In this document: piece by piece, positions 1 through 7,567 of the stretch
Layout: each line of letters begins with the position of its first letter
How positions within the stretch are numbered: position 1 is the stretch's first letter
Notes under the pieces: generated by a model
The model's database searches: none
What the model saw: only the letters and a program-made list of their open reading frames with translations
Told to the model about the DNA's origin: nothing
NCBI RefSeq assembly: GCF_002294995.1
Contig: NZ_NSGF01000007.1
Location: 124,001-188,000, forward strand
Source of the DNA: Mesorhizobium sp. WSM3860
GTDB lineage: Bacteria; Pseudomonadota; Alphaproteobacteria; Rhizobiales; Rhizobiaceae
Length of the DNA: 64,000 nucleotides
Reading direction: 5' to 3'
Position numbers and translations under genes: made by a program

Positions 1-381
1 ATGGCCAGCTCGTTTTGCGCTATGGCGGCGAATGACGTCACCAAATCTCCGCCACCTGCTCCCTACCAACAGGTCAGCAAACTTGTGAAGCTGCCCGACT
101 TCCTCCCGGGAATGGGCCAACTCTTCGTTGATCCGGCGTCATTGCCGGCAGGTCCGTTCCTCGCCTATGACCACGACGGCCAGGTCGTCAGCACCATCTA
201 TATGCTGCCGATCAAGGATCTCAATCCGGACAAGCGTTTTGACAACCTCGCAGCACCGGGCGGCAAAGTCGACCATGTCGACGTTTACTACAATGCCGGC
301 CACCCCGGCGTCGAAGTCCCGCATGCCCACGTCGTGCTATGGCATGTTTCGGTCGATGACGAAGCCCGGGTCGCCAAATGA
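1..381 (+). CDS. Unrecognised protein, possibly DUF5602-like, 5' end at window edge
   Basis: An open frame of 126 codons begins at the first base of the window, so the true start may lie upstream. The product is rich in Pro and His, with a conserved-looking stretch HAHVVLWHV near residue 108-116, and has no membrane segment in the visible part. It resembles the small DUF5602/TTHB210-like proteins, but I recognise it only weakly and assign no function. Its stop overlaps the ATG of the cupredoxin gene (ATGA), so the two are probably co-translated and may act together outside the cytoplasm in copper or redox handling. Confidence 0.5.
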   Translation: MASSFCAMAANDVTKSPPPAPYQQVSKLVKLPDFLPGMGQLFVDPASLPAGPFLAYDHDGQVVSTIYMLPIKDLNPDKRFDNLAAPGGKVDHVDVYYNAGHPGVEVPHAHVVLWHVSVDDEARVAK

Positions 382-902
382 CACTCACGCGTCGTCAAAT
401 ACTGGGCACGGGCGGCGGTCTTGTCGCCGCCCTCTCCCTCTCTCCTTCGGCGGTGTGGAGCGGCGAGATCGTCGAAATCAAGATGCAAGGCCGCGATGAC
501 GGTTCACAGGTTTGGTTCGACCCGATAGGCATTCTGATCAAACCAGGACAGACGGTCCGCTGGATCAATCTCAATTCCTCCAACGCCCACACAACGACTG
601 CTTACAATCCCGAAAACTTCGGGCAACCACTTCGTATGCCCAAGGCCGCAAAATCCTGGAACTCCGACTACCTCCTGCCCAACGAGAGCTTTTCGGTTCG
701 CCTCATGGAACAGGGAGTCTATGACTATTTTTGCATTCCGCATGAGCATGCCGGAATGGTCGGCCGCATCATTGTCGGCGAGCCTGAAAAGCATGGCTGG
801 ACGGAGCAAGCTGCAGTGAGTGGCGACCTCCCAAAGGAGGCCCTCAAGGCCTTCCCCTCGGTCGAGGACATCATGATGAATGGGATCGCCTGGCGTACCT
901 AG
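378..902 (+). CDS. Tat-exported cupredoxin (type 1 blue copper) protein
   Basis: A 174-residue protein with a Tat-like leader (TRRQILG near residue 4, then a short hydrophobic stretch). The mature part is a single plastocyanin/pseudoazurin-type domain. The type 1 copper ligands are visible as H71 (in NAHTTT), C119, H122 and M127 (CIPHEHAGM); the Cys+3 His and Cys+8 Met spacing is that of pseudoazurins. It should be a periplasmic one-electron carrier. It overlaps the upstream gene by 4 bases (ATGA), suggesting translational coupling. The electron partner is not shown, although a periplasmic dehydrogenase module with cytochrome c lies 2 kb downstream. About 45 residues follow the copper site, which is longer than a minimal pseudoazurin. 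Confidence 0.85.
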   Translation: MTLTRRQILGTGGGLVAALSLSPSAVWSGEIVEIKMQGRDDGSQVWFDPIGILIKPGQTVRWINLNSSNAHTTTAYNPENFGQPLRMPKAAKSWNSDYLLPNESFSVRLMEQGVYDYFCIPHEHAGMVGRIIVGEPEKHGWTEQAAVSGDLPKEALKAFPSVEDIMMNGIAWRT

Positions 903-1008
903 ACATGCGCGTGAGAGGCAGACGTCCTCCAACGAGGAGAGCCAAATACGATGTCAGACTGGGGGACGGGTTCCCTAGTTGTCGACAGTGGGTGGTGGGG
1001 CAGCTTTC

Positions 1009-1866
1009 ATGACCGGCAACGCGTATCCATGCGAAAATCAGTCACGCTCCCGAGTAGAGCGCGAGGGGCGCGCTCAGTTGTCGCACGTTCCCCTCGATGC
1101 CCGGACCGCAGTCGAACGACGCGAGCATGCGGCGTATCGGCTTGCCGCGTTGGGCGAAATGACGGGCGGCATAGCCCATGATTTCAGAAACCTACTGGCC
1201 GTGATCGAATCCGGCCTGAGGTTCGCCGAAAGAAGTGCCGACGATCCTGATCGTGTGCGGGCCGCACTTGCGATGGCGCGGGAAGGAATTGATCGCGGGA
1301 TCGATTTGACCTCGCAGTTGCTCGCTCTTGCAAAGTATCGGGAACTCGACGCTCATGCCGGCGACCTGAATGAATTCCTCAGGTCCTTCGGGCCATTGCT
1401 GCGGTATGGCGCCGGCCCCGATGTGCGCGTCACGCTTGAACTCGGTTCCGATTTACCGGCTTGCCTGATCGATCCGGCGCTCTTCGATACTGCGGTGCTC
1501 AATCTCGTGGTCAACGCTCGAGACGCTATGTCCAATGGCGGGGAGATCAGGGTCGTCACGGAACGATTGGTCCAAGAGACCGCTACACCGGAGCCGCCAG
1601 GGCCGGGAACCTATGCCTGTGTTCGCGTCAAGGACCACGGTTGCGGTATGAGCACGGAAGTCTTGCAACAGGCGTTCGACCCATTCTTCACGACCAAGGG
1701 CGAGCAGGGCACCGGCATGGGGCTGTCTCAGGTTCGCGCGTTGACGCAGATGGTTGGAGGCCATGTCCGCATCGCGAGTGAAAGCGGGGTTGGAACGACA
1801 GTCGAACTCCTGTTCCCGTCAATCGAGCCGGAAGCCAAAACGTCGCCAAGAGCTCCTACAGCTTGA
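1009..1866 (+). CDS. Soluble sensor histidine kinase without a recognisable sensor domain
   Basis: A 285-residue histidine kinase core. The H-box GEMTGGIAHDFRN puts the phospho-acceptor at H57, and HATPase_c motifs follow: N-box NLVVNARDAM, G1 KDHGCGM, F-box DPFFTTK and G2 GEQGTGMGLS. Only about 45 residues precede the H-box and there is no membrane segment, so it is either cytoplasmic and partner-sensing or has lost its input domain. I chose ATG 1009, which has a purine-rich stretch upstream; a TTG at 979 is in the same frame. An ATG at 951 with a better ribosome site lies in another frame, which may point to an N-terminal frameshift. No response regulator is adjacent. The stop overlaps the convergent LysR gene by 11 bases. 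Confidence 0.8.
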   Translation: MTGNAYPCENQSRSRVEREGRAQLSHVPLDARTAVERREHAAYRLAALGEMTGGIAHDFRNLLAVIESGLRFAERSADDPDRVRAALAMAREGIDRGIDLTSQLLALAKYRELDAHAGDLNEFLRSFGPLLRYGAGPDVRVTLELGSDLPACLIDPALFDTAVLNLVVNARDAMSNGGEIRVVTERLVQETATPEPPGPGTYACVRVKDHGCGMSTEVLQQAFDPFFTTKGEQGTGMGLSQVRALTQMVGGHVRIASESGVGTTVELLFPSIEPEAKTSPRAPTA

Positions 1867-2713
1867 CGTCGCCGGCTGCGACGGCATGCAGTCCGGCCAA
1901 GGCAGGACCTACGACACTCTCGTCAGCACTCGCGGATTGCACCGCGTAAACCGGATAGGAGAACTGCGGCATTTCAGGCACAAGATGCAGCTGGCCAGCC
2001 TCTATGTAAGGCTGCACTGAACTCATCCTGAAATATCCAGAGCCGCCAGTCGCAAGAACATAGTTCAATGCGAGCGGACCGAGATCGAAAGAGAGATCCG
2101 GCGCAGCACTCGGGAAATTCATGTCGTGGTGAAGTCCAAAGTCCGGTCCCCAATCCATGTAGACATAGTCGGATTCTTCCAGCGGGCGCGTTTCGGAATT
2201 GGTGGTCACGAGGACGAGTTTTTCCTCCAGAAGCAGATCGATCTTCAAACCCGGTCTGTGCGGGGGCGCGTACATGAGCGCCAAGTCGACCATTCCCGAC
2301 GCGACCTGATTGATCAAATCCTGCGGCACATCGACGTGTACCCGAAGAGCAATATCCTGAAGCGAGAGGCGCATCCATCGGACCCAATCGAGCAGAAGAG
2401 GTTGTGCAAGGCTGACTTCGCTACCCACCGTCAGAACAGCCCGGCGTCCCGGTGGCACGGCAACCTGGTGCAAGGTGCGTTGCCACAGTTGGACGAACAT
2501 CGGGGCGTGGCGAAGAAATTGTTCACCAGCCGGGGTCAGCGAAGCTCCGCCTTTGTGGCGGACAAAAAGCGGACGGCCCAGTTGCTGCTCGAGGTTGCGG
2601 ATTCGCGCGCTTACGGTCGTCTGGGCGACATTCAAGCGCTCCGATGCCCGTATGAAGCTCCCTGTCGAAACGATCTCTATGAAGGTGCGGGCGAGTTCAA
2701 TGTCCATCGACAT
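1856..2713 (-). CDS. LysR-family transcriptional regulator
   Basis: A 285-residue LysR protein. The N-terminal winged helix-turn-helix spans roughly residues 7-65 (TFIEIVSTGSFIRASERL, then ARIRNLEQQLGRPLF), followed by a periplasmic-binding-like effector domain. ATG 2713 is used; a second ATG two codons later is possible. The gene is divergent from the dehydrogenase operon beginning at 2893, with about 180 bases between them, the usual layout for a LysR activator of the neighbouring operon. The effector is unknown and is plausibly the substrate or product of the GMC dehydrogenase. Confidence 0.9.
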   Translation of the reverse strand: MSMDIELARTFIEIVSTGSFIRASERLNVAQTTVSARIRNLEQQLGRPLFVRHKGGASLTPAGEQFLRHAPMFVQLWQRTLHQVAVPPGRRAVLTVGSEVSLAQPLLLDWVRWMRLSLQDIALRVHVDVPQDLINQVASGMVDLALMYAPPHRPGLKIDLLLEEKLVLVTTNSETRPLEESDYVYMDWGPDFGLHHDMNFPSAAPDLSFDLGPLALNYVLATGGSGYFRMSSVQPYIEAGQLHLVPEMPQFSYPVYAVQSASADESVVGPALAGLHAVAAGDVKL

Positions 2714-2724
2714 ATAGCATAAAA

Positions 2725-2743
2725 ATTGCGTTTAAATGTCAAT
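2725..2743. promoter_or_regulatory. Candidate LysR binding site in the divergent promoter region
   Basis: The dyad ATTG-N11-CAAT fits the T-N11-A form of LysR boxes. It lies 12 bases upstream of the LysR start codon and 150 bases before the dehydrogenase small subunit, in a locally AT-rich stretch. Placement suits autoregulation plus control of the divergent operon. No experimental support. Confidence 0.4.
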
Positions 2744-2892
2744 CAATTTCGTTTGCTAGATAGCTAACGTCAGCAATAGGCTTCGAGGAAATACACCAAA
2801 GCTTAGCGCTGGATGCTGCGCAGCGCCGGTTGGAGCGGGGCGCATGCCCTCTCCATCCCCCTCGTTTTGCCTGCAGCGTCACAGGAGAGATC

Positions 2893-3663
2893 ATGTCGAC
2901 GAAAGATAAGGGCCAAGGCGGTGTGGGGCGTCGCGACTTTCTGAAGTTGTTCGGCGCGGCCGGCGCTGCCGGAGCGGCAGCGAGTACGCTTCCGCTAGGC
3001 GGATCCGCATCGGCCGACGAAATGGTGGTCGCGGCGACCGGCAAAACGCATCATCACGTGACCGACGTCACGAAAACCCGTGCCGAGGACTCGGGCTACG
3101 AATTCTTCAACATCGATGAATCCGCCTTCATCGAGGCGGCGCTCGATACGCTCATTCCAAGTGATTCAACCGGCCCCGGTGCGAAGGAGCTCGGCGTCGC
3201 GATCTATATCGATCGGCAGATGGCCGGCGGATACGGCAAGGGCGACCGTCTGTATCTGGAAGGACCGTATGGAGAGGGTACCTCCGAGCAGGGCTATCAA
3301 CTACCGATGACGCCATCGGAGCTGATCCGGGCCGGCATCGCCGACGTCGAGGCCTACGTGCAGGAAAACCACAAGAGCACCTTCGACAGCCTTTCGGCCA
3401 AAGATCGTGCCGCGGTGATGACTGACCTCGAGAGCAAGAAGGTCGACCTTCCGACAGTGCCGACCGCAACTTTCTTTGGGCTCCTGCTCCAACTCACGAT
3501 CGAGGGTTATTTCGCTGACCCGATGTATGGCGGAAACAAGGACGGAGCGGCCTGGAAAATGATCGGCTTCCCAGGCGCCGATGCCATGTACATGGATAAG
3601 ATCGAGCCGTTTCGGAACAAGCCCTACCAGGCTGAACCGAAGGGCATCCAGGATATCATTTGA
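2893..3663 (+). CDS. Gluconate 2-dehydrogenase subunit 3-family protein (Tat-exported small subunit)
   Basis: A 256-residue protein with a twin-arginine leader (RRDFLKLFG, then an Ala/Gly-rich hydrophobic stretch), followed by the gluconate 2-dehydrogenase subunit 3 fold. In this family the small subunit carries the Tat signal and takes the flavoprotein partner, which has no signal of its own, to the periplasm. The start is ATG 2893 behind AGGAGA; an upstream in-frame start would spoil the Tat leader. It is followed after 27 bases by the GMC flavoprotein and then a cytochrome c, reproducing the small-large-cytochrome order of membrane sugar and polyol dehydrogenases. The substrate cannot be read from the sequence. 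Confidence 0.88.
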   Translation: MSTKDKGQGGVGRRDFLKLFGAAGAAGAAASTLPLGGSASADEMVVAATGKTHHHVTDVTKTRAEDSGYEFFNIDESAFIEAALDTLIPSDSTGPGAKELGVAIYIDRQMAGGYGKGDRLYLEGPYGEGTSEQGYQLPMTPSELIRAGIADVEAYVQENHKSTFDSLSAKDRAAVMTDLESKKVDLPTVPTATFFGLLLQLTIEGYFADPMYGGNKDGAAWKMIGFPGADAMYMDKIEPFRNKPYQAEPKGIQDII

Positions 3664-3690
3664 TCGGCGGAAGAAGAAGGAGACTATAAC

Positions 3691-5460
3691 ATGGCCACCA
3701 AACTCAACGCGGTTGATGTCCTGATTGTCGGTCTCGGCTGGACTGGCGGCATCATCGCCAAAGAGCTTGCATCGACCAAGCTGAAAATCGTTGCCCTCGA
3801 GCGGGGAGGTCCACGCGACACCAATCCGGACTTTATCGACCCGCAGATCCATGACGAACTGCGCTACGCCGCCCGACACGACCTCATGCAGAACGTGCGG
3901 CGGGAAACCATCACATTCCGCAACAGTGAATCGCAAACGGCGCTGCCGATGCGTCAACTCGGCTCTTTCCTGCCCGGCCAGGGCGTTGGCGGCGCCGGCG
4001 TGCACTGGAACGGAGTTACCTGGCGCTGGCTCGAATGGGATCATCAGGCGCGCAGCCGGACCGTCGACAAATATGGCGAAAAGATCATCCCTTCCGATAT
4101 GCACTTGCAGGACTGGCCGATCACCTATGACGATCTCGAACCCTATTACGACAAGTTCGAAAAAACCTGCGGCACCTCCGGCAAGGCCGGCAATATCAAC
4201 GGCCGAAAGATCGACGGCGGCAACATCTTCGAGGGATCGCGAAAGAACGAGTATCCCAATCCGCCGATGATAGCCGCGCAGAGCATGGTGATGTTCGAGA
4301 AGGCGGCCCGCAATCTCGGCTACCACCCTTTCCCCAACCCGTCGTCAAACGCGTCTCGCGACTATGTCAATCCCGATGGGGTGGCCTTCGGCCAGTGTCA
4401 CTATTGCGGGTTCTGCGAACGTTTCGGTTGCGAGGCGAATGCGAAGGCTAGCCCGCATTTCACCGTCATTCCGATGGCGCTGAAGAACCCGAATTTCGAG
4501 TTGCGCACGAACTCGATCGTGCTGAAGGTCAATCTCGACTCGACCCGCAAGAAGGCGGTCAGCGTCACCTATCTCGACGCACGCGGACGCGAATTCGAAC
4601 AGCCTGCCGATCTCATCATCCTGGCGGCCTATGCGCTCGGCAACGTCAATCTGCTGCTGCAATCGGGAATTGGCGTGCCCTATGACCCAGCAATGGGGAA
4701 GGGCGTGGTCGGCCGCAACTATGCCTATCAGTGCGGTGGCGGAGCTACGGCCTTCTTCGACAAGAAAACCATCCTGAATCGTTTCATGGGCGCAGGCGCG
4801 CTCGGGACCTGCATGGATGATTTCAACGGCGACAACTACGACTTCGTGAAGGCCGGCTACATCGGCGGCGGCGGTATCAGCTGCAGCAACTCGGGCGCCC
4901 GGCCCATACAGTCGCATCCAACTCCGCGCGGAACGCCGCGCTGGGGGTCAGAGTGGAAGAAGGCAGTGGTCGACAGCTATGACCACGCCGCCAGTGTTGG
5001 CAATCAAGGCGCGGTAATGGCCTACCGGCAGAACTATCTCAGCCTCGATCCGACCTACACCGACGTTTTTGGACGTCCACTGATGAGGATGACATTCGAC
5101 TTCCAGGACAACGAGATAAAGCAGATGAACGCTCAGGCCGACATCTGCGTGACGCTCGCGAAAGAGATGGGTGCGATCAAGATCGATCGAAACGTGCCGC
5201 CCATCCCCTATTCGATCGTCCCCTATCAGAGCACGCACAACACAGGCGGAGCAGTCTTCGGTGCCGACCCAAGCACCAGCGTTCTCAACAAATATCTTCA
5301 GGTCTGGGATGTTCCGAACGTGTTCGTCACCGGCGCTTGCGTGTTTCCCCAGAACGCCGGGAAGAACCCGACCGGACCGGTAGGCGCTCTTGCGTACTGG
5401 GCAGTGGACGCGATCAAGAACCAATATCTGAAGAACCCCGGTCCACTGGTTCCCTCCTGA
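3691..5460 (+). CDS. GMC-family FAD dehydrogenase, large subunit of a gluconate 2-dehydrogenase-type complex
   Basis: A 589-residue flavoprotein. The N-terminal FAD-binding segment is DVLIVGLGWTGG, and the C-terminal active site shows STHNTGG (catalytic His) and QNAGKNPTGP (Asn). A cysteine cluster CHYCGFCERFGC at C236, C239, C242 and C247 lies where related FAD-dependent sugar dehydrogenases hold a [3Fe-4S] cluster, so an internal Fe-S relay is plausible. There is no signal peptide, consistent with hitchhiker Tat export with the preceding small subunit. A good ribosome site (AAGAAGGAGA) precedes ATG 3691. Family members oxidise sugars, aldonates or polyols and pass electrons to cytochrome c; the substrate here is unknown. 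Confidence 0.9.
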   Translation: MATKLNAVDVLIVGLGWTGGIIAKELASTKLKIVALERGGPRDTNPDFIDPQIHDELRYAARHDLMQNVRRETITFRNSESQTALPMRQLGSFLPGQGVGGAGVHWNGVTWRWLEWDHQARSRTVDKYGEKIIPSDMHLQDWPITYDDLEPYYDKFEKTCGTSGKAGNINGRKIDGGNIFEGSRKNEYPNPPMIAAQSMVMFEKAARNLGYHPFPNPSSNASRDYVNPDGVAFGQCHYCGFCERFGCEANAKASPHFTVIPMALKNPNFELRTNSIVLKVNLDSTRKKAVSVTYLDARGREFEQPADLIILAAYALGNVNLLLQSGIGVPYDPAMGKGVVGRNYAYQCGGGATAFFDKKTILNRFMGAGALGTCMDDFNGDNYDFVKAGYIGGGGISCSNSGARPIQSHPTPRGTPRWGSEWKKAVVDSYDHAASVGNQGAVMAYRQNYLSLDPTYTDVFGRPLMRMTFDFQDNEIKQMNAQADICVTLAKEMGAIKIDRNVPPIPYSIVPYQSTHNTGGAVFGADPSTSVLNKYLQVWDVPNVFVTGACVFPQNAGKNPTGPVGALAYWAVDAIKNQYLKNPGPLVPS

Positions 5461-5464
5461 GGCA

Positions 5465-5506
5465 AGCCTGCCGGGTCCCCGGATCACACTTTGGATCCGG
5501 CAGGCT
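5465..5506 (+). other. Intercistronic inverted repeat between GMC subunit and cytochrome c
   Basis: A perfect 10-base inverted repeat (5465-5474 and 5497-5506, AGCCTGCCGG with its complement) begins 5 bases after the GMC stop. There is no run of T after it, so it is more likely an mRNA-stabilising or attenuating hairpin that sets the ratio of dehydrogenase to cytochrome than a full terminator. Confidence 0.55.
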
Positions 5507-5579
5507 GGGTGTTTCGAATCCCGATATTGCCAGGGCGGCTTGGCGAAAACCAAGCCGCCGCTCATTGAAAGCAGCCAAC

Positions 5580-5984
5580 ATGAAATCGACGTTCCTTGGA
5601 TTGACGACCGCGATTCTTACCGCAGTCGGTGCGGCCCATGCCCAGGACGCATCTTCCGGCAATGCCGAAGCCGGCGCCGTCGTCTTCAAGAGGTGCATGG
5701 CCTGCCACAAGGTCGGCCCTGACGCAAGGAACGGGGTAGGGCCGGTCCTGAACGGGGTCGTCGGCCGAGCGGCCGGTGTGAATCCGGATTACAGTTATTC
5801 CGCGGCGAACAAGAATTCGGGTCTGACCTGGGATGAACCGACGCTGACGACCTATCTGCGCGCGCCCCGCAAACTGGTACCCGGCACAAAGATGACATTC
5901 GCCGGTCTCAGCAAGGACCAGGAGATCGCGGACGTAATCGCCTATCTGAAACAGTTCAACGCTCAGGGACAGGTCGCCCCCTGA
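5580..5984 (+). CDS. Periplasmic class I monohaem cytochrome c
   Basis: A 134-residue precursor with a Sec signal peptide (cleavage likely after AHA near residue 20). The single haem motif is CMACH (C39, C42, H43), and the sixth ligand is probably M105 in GTKMTF. Its length and layout match cytochrome c2/c550-type carriers. I took ATG 5580 because the signal peptide begins there. It is the third gene of the dehydrogenase module and the likely electron acceptor of the GMC subunit. Classical gluconate and fructose dehydrogenases use a tri-haem, membrane-anchored cytochrome subunit, so a soluble monohaem protein here is a difference. Its stop codon lies inside a strong hairpin. Confidence 0.92.
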   Translation: MKSTFLGLTTAILTAVGAAHAQDASSGNAEAGAVVFKRCMACHKVGPDARNGVGPVLNGVVGRAAGVNPDYSYSAANKNSGLTWDEPTLTTYLRAPRKLVPGTKMTFAGLSKDQEIADVIAYLKQFNAQGQVAP

Positions 5985-6004
5985 GTCAGGGGGCGACCTG
6001 TCCC
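5966..6004 (+). terminator. 19-bp perfect hairpin overlapping the cytochrome c stop codon
   Basis: Positions 5966-5984 and 5986-6004 are exact reverse complements (GGGACAGGTCGCCCCC core), separated by one base. In RNA a few central pairs would open to make the loop. The left arm contains the last codons and the TGA of the cytochrome gene. Only a short T stretch follows (GGCTTTGC), so termination may be partial. It ends the dehydrogenase operon and separates it from the small gene at 6026. Confidence 0.65.
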
Positions 6005-6025
6005 GGCTTTGCAAAGCACAATCTT

Positions 6026-6247
6026 ATGAAGTTCGTCCTGCGTCAGGGTCTAGGGTATTCCACGGTTCATCAGATCAGTGATTACCTGCGCCGCCATGGA
6101 ACCGGCCATCACTGGATCGAGCGATATCGCAGCGACATCTTCGTGTTCGTATCCGATGACGCCGACGAGCTAATCCTTAGAAGGGAATTCTCCCGGCTTC
6201 TCGATGCTGTCAACGACACGGAGACGGACGGGACGCGATGTCGATGA
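6026..6247 (+). CDS. Small unrecognised protein upstream of and overlapping a DUF488 gene
   Basis: A 73-residue basic protein starting at ATG 6026, immediately after the terminator-like hairpin. It shows no membrane segment and no motif I recognise. The stop lies 10 bases inside the following DUF488 gene, and this overlap is the main reason to treat it as real. A function cannot be given; it may be co-translated with the DUF488 protein. Confidence 0.5.
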   Translation: MKFVLRQGLGYSTVHQISDYLRRHGTGHHWIERYRSDIFVFVSDDADELILRREFSRLLDAVNDTETDGTRCR

Positions 6248-6615
6248 GCGGAAAAATCTTCAACGGGAGAGTAAAGTTGAAGCGGGCATATGAGAGCCCT
6301 GCTACCGACGACGGCAAGCGGGTGTTGGTTGACCGGCTTTGGCCGCGCGGGGTCAAGAAGGCCGACGCCGCCATCGACCACTGGATGAAGGAACTCGCGC
6401 CAAGCACCGAGCTTCGGAAATGGTTCGGACACGATCCAGCCCGCTGGGAGGAATTCCGCCGGCGATATGCGGCCGAAATCCATGAGCATCGCGATGAACT
6501 CGACCGGCTGCGCGACCTGATGAGGGATGGTGCCGTCACACTCGTCTATTCGGCTCATAACGAGGCCCACAACGATGCGGTCGTCCTCAGGGAGATTTTG
6601 CTGAGACCTCGGTAG
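6238..6615 (+). CDS. DUF488 family protein
   Basis: A 125-residue protein with the DUF488 hallmarks: an early KRAYE segment, [14 protein letters not shown] near residues 29-42, [19 protein letters not shown], and [13 protein letters not shown] near the C-terminus. DUF488 proteins are widespread and lack an agreed biochemical role. ATG 6238 and ATG 6244 are both possible starts. It overlaps the preceding small gene by 10 bases, indicating translational coupling. Confidence 0.85.
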   Translation: MSMSGKIFNGRVKLKRAYESPATDDGKRVLVDRLWPRGVKKADAAIDHWMKELAPSTELRKWFGHDPARWEEFRRRYAAEIHEHRDELDRLRDLMRDGAVTLVYSAHNEAHNDAVVLREILLRPR

Positions 6616-6730
6616 AGACGTCAGGTCGCTCCCGCATGCCATCCGGGCGTGCGGGGACCACTCTCCCGGAACCAAAGCAAAGAACACTCATCCAATCACC
6701 GAGGGCTCGTCCACCTTGAGGAGCACAAAA

Positions 6731-7387
6731 ATGAAATTCTTTGCCGATACCGCCGATATCTCCGAAATTCGCGAACTCGCTGCCGCCGGCGTCCTCGATG
6801 GGGTGACCACAAACCCCTCTCTTATCGCAAAGACCGGCCGACCGATCAGAGATGTGATCAAGGAGATTTGCCAGACGATCGAGGGCCCGGTTTCAGCGGA
6901 GGTCACGGCGAACCAATTCGATGGCATGATCGCCGAGGGGGAGCGTTTGGCCAGCATCGCCCCAAATGTGGCGGTCAAGGTGCCATCGACCTGGGATGGA
7001 TTCAGGGCTTGCCGCGCGCTCAGTCGGCTCGGACACAAGGTCAATGTCACACTGTGCTTTTCAGCCAACCAGGCCCTTCTCGCGGCCAAGGCAGGCGCGG
7101 CCTTCATTTCGCCGTTCGTCGGCAGGCTCGACGATCTCGGTCTGGACGGCATGGAGGTGATCCGCGAAATCCGGGCAATTTACGACAACGACAAATCCCT
7201 CACGACGGAAATCCTGGCGTCTTCAATTCGCACGCCTCTCCACGTCAAACAGGCGGCGATCGCAGGCGCAGATATCGCCACCATACCACCAGCTGTGATC
7301 AGGAATCTCGCCAGACATCCGCTCACCGACAAGGGCCTCGAGTCCTTTCTCACTGACTGGGGCAAGACAGGGCAAGCTATCCTGTAA
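6731..7387 (+). CDS. Transaldolase-family, fructose-6-phosphate aldolase-type enzyme
   Basis: A 218-residue protein, the length of the small FSA/TalC-type transaldolases. It begins [10 protein letters not shown] and has GVTTNPSLI near residues 24-32, the Schiff-base lysine in [15 protein letters not shown] and [15 protein letters not shown]. Family members interconvert fructose 6-phosphate with dihydroxyacetone plus glyceraldehyde 3-phosphate, or catalyse transaldolase transfer; sequence alone does not separate these. The start ATG 6731 follows GAGGAGCAC. It stands alone between DUF488 and the Rieske-FAD gene with no obvious operon partner. Confidence 0.9.
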   Translation: MKFFADTADISEIRELAAAGVLDGVTTNPSLIAKTGRPIRDVIKEICQTIEGPVSAEVTANQFDGMIAEGERLASIAPNVAVKVPSTWDGFRACRALSRLGHKVNVTLCFSANQALLAAKAGAAFISPFVGRLDDLGLDGMEVIREIRAIYDNDKSLTTEILASSIRTPLHVKQAAIAGADIATIPPAVIRNLARHPLTDKGLESFLTDWGKTGQAIL

Positions 7388-7567
7388 ATGTTGGTCCGGC
7401 CTGTCGGCATCTATCATAAAATATGCACGCAACTGCCGATCAAATTCGTTTGCAGGATGCCTGGAATGGCGAGATGCTGTTGTTGAATTCCAACGCTCTT
7501 TCAGCCGATTTCCCGCTTCTCGACTGAAAAGGGCACGTCTGATCCTGAAATATCAAAGGAGAAGGCA

